Source: Saprospiraceae bacterium (GTDB lineage Bacteria; Bacteroidota; Bacteroidia; Chitinophagales; Saprospiraceae). From it: DNA of 6,969 nt. Below are positions 6,565 to 6,969 of this stretch, one piece after another (position 1 is the stretch's first letter; every line of letters begins with the position of its first letter). The notes under the pieces are model-generated. The model saw only the letters and a program-made list of their open reading frames with translations, was not told the DNA's origin and ran no database searches. The translations under genes and the position numbers were made by a program. Location of the stretch: the NCBI GenBank assembly GCA_020528935.1, contig JAJDFU010000630.1:6740-13708 (forward strand). Reading direction: 5' to 3'.

Positions 6565-6572
6565 TACTTTTG
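6565..6572 (+). promoter_or_regulatory. -7 promoter element TACTTTTG for the last gene
   Basis: TACTTTTG matches the Bacteroidota -7 consensus TANNTTTG at every fixed position and ends 22 bases before ATG 6595. A TTTG occurs at 6533-6536, but its 28-base spacer is longer than the usual 19-21. A nearer TTCC at 6543-6546 would be a poor -33 box. Confidence 0.5.
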
Positions 6573-6594
6573 AACATCTAAAATCCATAAGGCC

Positions 6595-6924
6595 ATGAGA
6601 ACGCTTCTAAGCTCCCTGATGCTTATCCTGCTATCGATCTCACCCACCTTGGGGCAGGAAATCGAACGACTCAGAGCGTCCGGAGACGAAGAGGTATTTC
6701 ACCCGTATCACTCCATTGCGCTGATCCTGGGCCATGCCAATGTGCGCGAAGGGGTGACTGAGGGGAATAAACGTTGGCTGGGGCTGCCGTCCTGGGGCCT
6801 GGATTACAATTACCACTTCCATCCCCGCTGGGCCATCGGCCTGCACACCGATCTCATTCTGGAAGAGTTCGTTGTGGAGCGCCACCTGCAGGGCGGAGAA
6901 GAAAGCGAAGCCATCGAGCGAAGT
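6595..6924 (+). CDS. N-terminal part of a secreted, probably outer-membrane beta-barrel protein (3' truncated by adapter)
   Basis: The first 110 codons are genomic. The frame then reads six more codons of adapter-derived sequence to an artificial TGA at 6943-6945. ATG 6595 begins a clear Sec signal peptide (MRTLLSSLMLILLSISPTLG, cleavage likely before QE) with no lipobox Cys. The mature part contains HSIALILGHANVREGV, then LGLPSWGLDYNYHFHPRWAIGLHTDLILEEF. These read as alternating hydrophobic, aromatic beta-strands joined by a 'fixed structure / position relative to host strain' type pattern seen in small Bacteroidota outer-membrane barrel proteins. The family call rests on this pattern alone. 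The true length is unknown because the contig ends inside the gene. It has its own promoter-like element 22 bases upstream. Confidence 0.7.
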
Positions 6925-6969
6925 CTGTCTCTTCTCCACCTCTGACGCTGCCGACGAGCGACCAGGAGA
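6925..6969. other. Illumina Nextera adapter read-through at the contig end (not genomic)
   Basis: From 6925 the sequence follows the Nextera mosaic end and read-1 adapter. The known mosaic-end complement CTGTCTCTTATACACATCT is matched at 16 of 19 positions, all three differences being A to C, and the next 14 bases, GACGCTGCCGACGA (6944-6957), match exactly. The 12 bases after 6957 would fall in the index and flow-cell portion, which I could not match to a known index. Bases from 6925 on should be trimmed. Confidence 0.93.

Larger units (their letters stand above)
6158..6594. other. 437-base intergenic stretch without a convincing gene
   Basis: Neither strand gives a protein with family motifs or a plausible start. 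The left part (to about 6460) is GC-rich and contains a 7-bp hairpin at 6340-6360. The right part (about 6500-6594) is visibly AT-richer and holds a 6-bp hairpin at 6527-6542 and a good promoter element at 6565-6572. The longest minus-strand frame (6279-6647) crosses both compositions and runs into the signal-peptide region of the next gene. The stretch could be a decayed gene, a small RNA locus or a long regulatory region. I cannot decide between these. Confidence 0.5.

Noticed and set aside
6279..6647. A 122-codon minus-strand open frame in the gene-free stretch
   Set aside because: It overlaps the signal-peptide region and promoter of the last gene and its second half looks out of frame. 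I kept it only as a possible gene remnant within a finding, not as a gene.
1..6969. CRISPR arrays, tRNA or rRNA genes, intact insertion sequences
   Set aside because: I read both strands for spaced direct repeats, T-loop-like motifs and transposase signatures and saw none that hold up.

Overview
The window looks like a chromosomal contig end from a GC-rich member of the Bacteroidota, most plausibly a marine Saprospirales/Lewinella-like bacterium. The evidence is a C-terminal tail of type IX secretion (T9SS) sorting-domain kind at the left edge, several Sec/lipobox lipoproteins, weak or absent Shine-Dalgarno sites, and TANNTTT-type -7 elements (the Bacteroidota sigma-A consensus) in front of most genes. 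The genus is inference.

Layout, left to right. 1-183: the last 60 residues of a secreted protein ending in a T9SS type A-like sorting domain. 252-929 (+): a soluble, mostly helical 225-residue protein that faintly resembles the N-terminal region of some McrB-like AAA+ restriction proteins but has no ATPase domain. It converges with, and overlaps by 4 bases, 926-1585 (-), a single-pass membrane protein of DUF6090 type. A divergent promoter region follows. 1739-2908 (+): a three-part lipoprotein (NlpE-like, COG3650-like, META/HslJ), closed by a strong intrinsic terminator. 3066-4976 (+): an S9 prolyl-oligopeptidase-family lipoprotein with an intact Ser/Asp/His triad. 5069-6157 (+): a lipoprotein formylglycine-generating enzyme (FGE/SUMF1 family) that keeps both catalytic cysteines. 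6158-6594: a 437-base stretch with no convincing gene. 6595-6924 (+): the start of a secreted protein, probably an outer-membrane beta-barrel type.

The last ~45 bases are not genomic. From 6925 the sequence matches the Illumina Nextera transposase adapter (30 of 33 positions by eye), so the last gene is cut by an assembly artefact and its apparent stop codon lies in adapter.

The genes do not form one obvious pathway. The common theme is the cell envelope: three lipoproteins, one inner-membrane protein, one T9SS cargo and one probable outer-membrane protein. Promoter-like elements at similar distances from five starts suggest mostly single-gene transcription units. I found no CRISPR array, tRNA, rRNA, intact insertion sequence or recognisable defence island, and I do not claim a new system. 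The most useful observations are the adapter read-through, the catalytically complete lipoprotein FGE and the three-domain lipoprotein.
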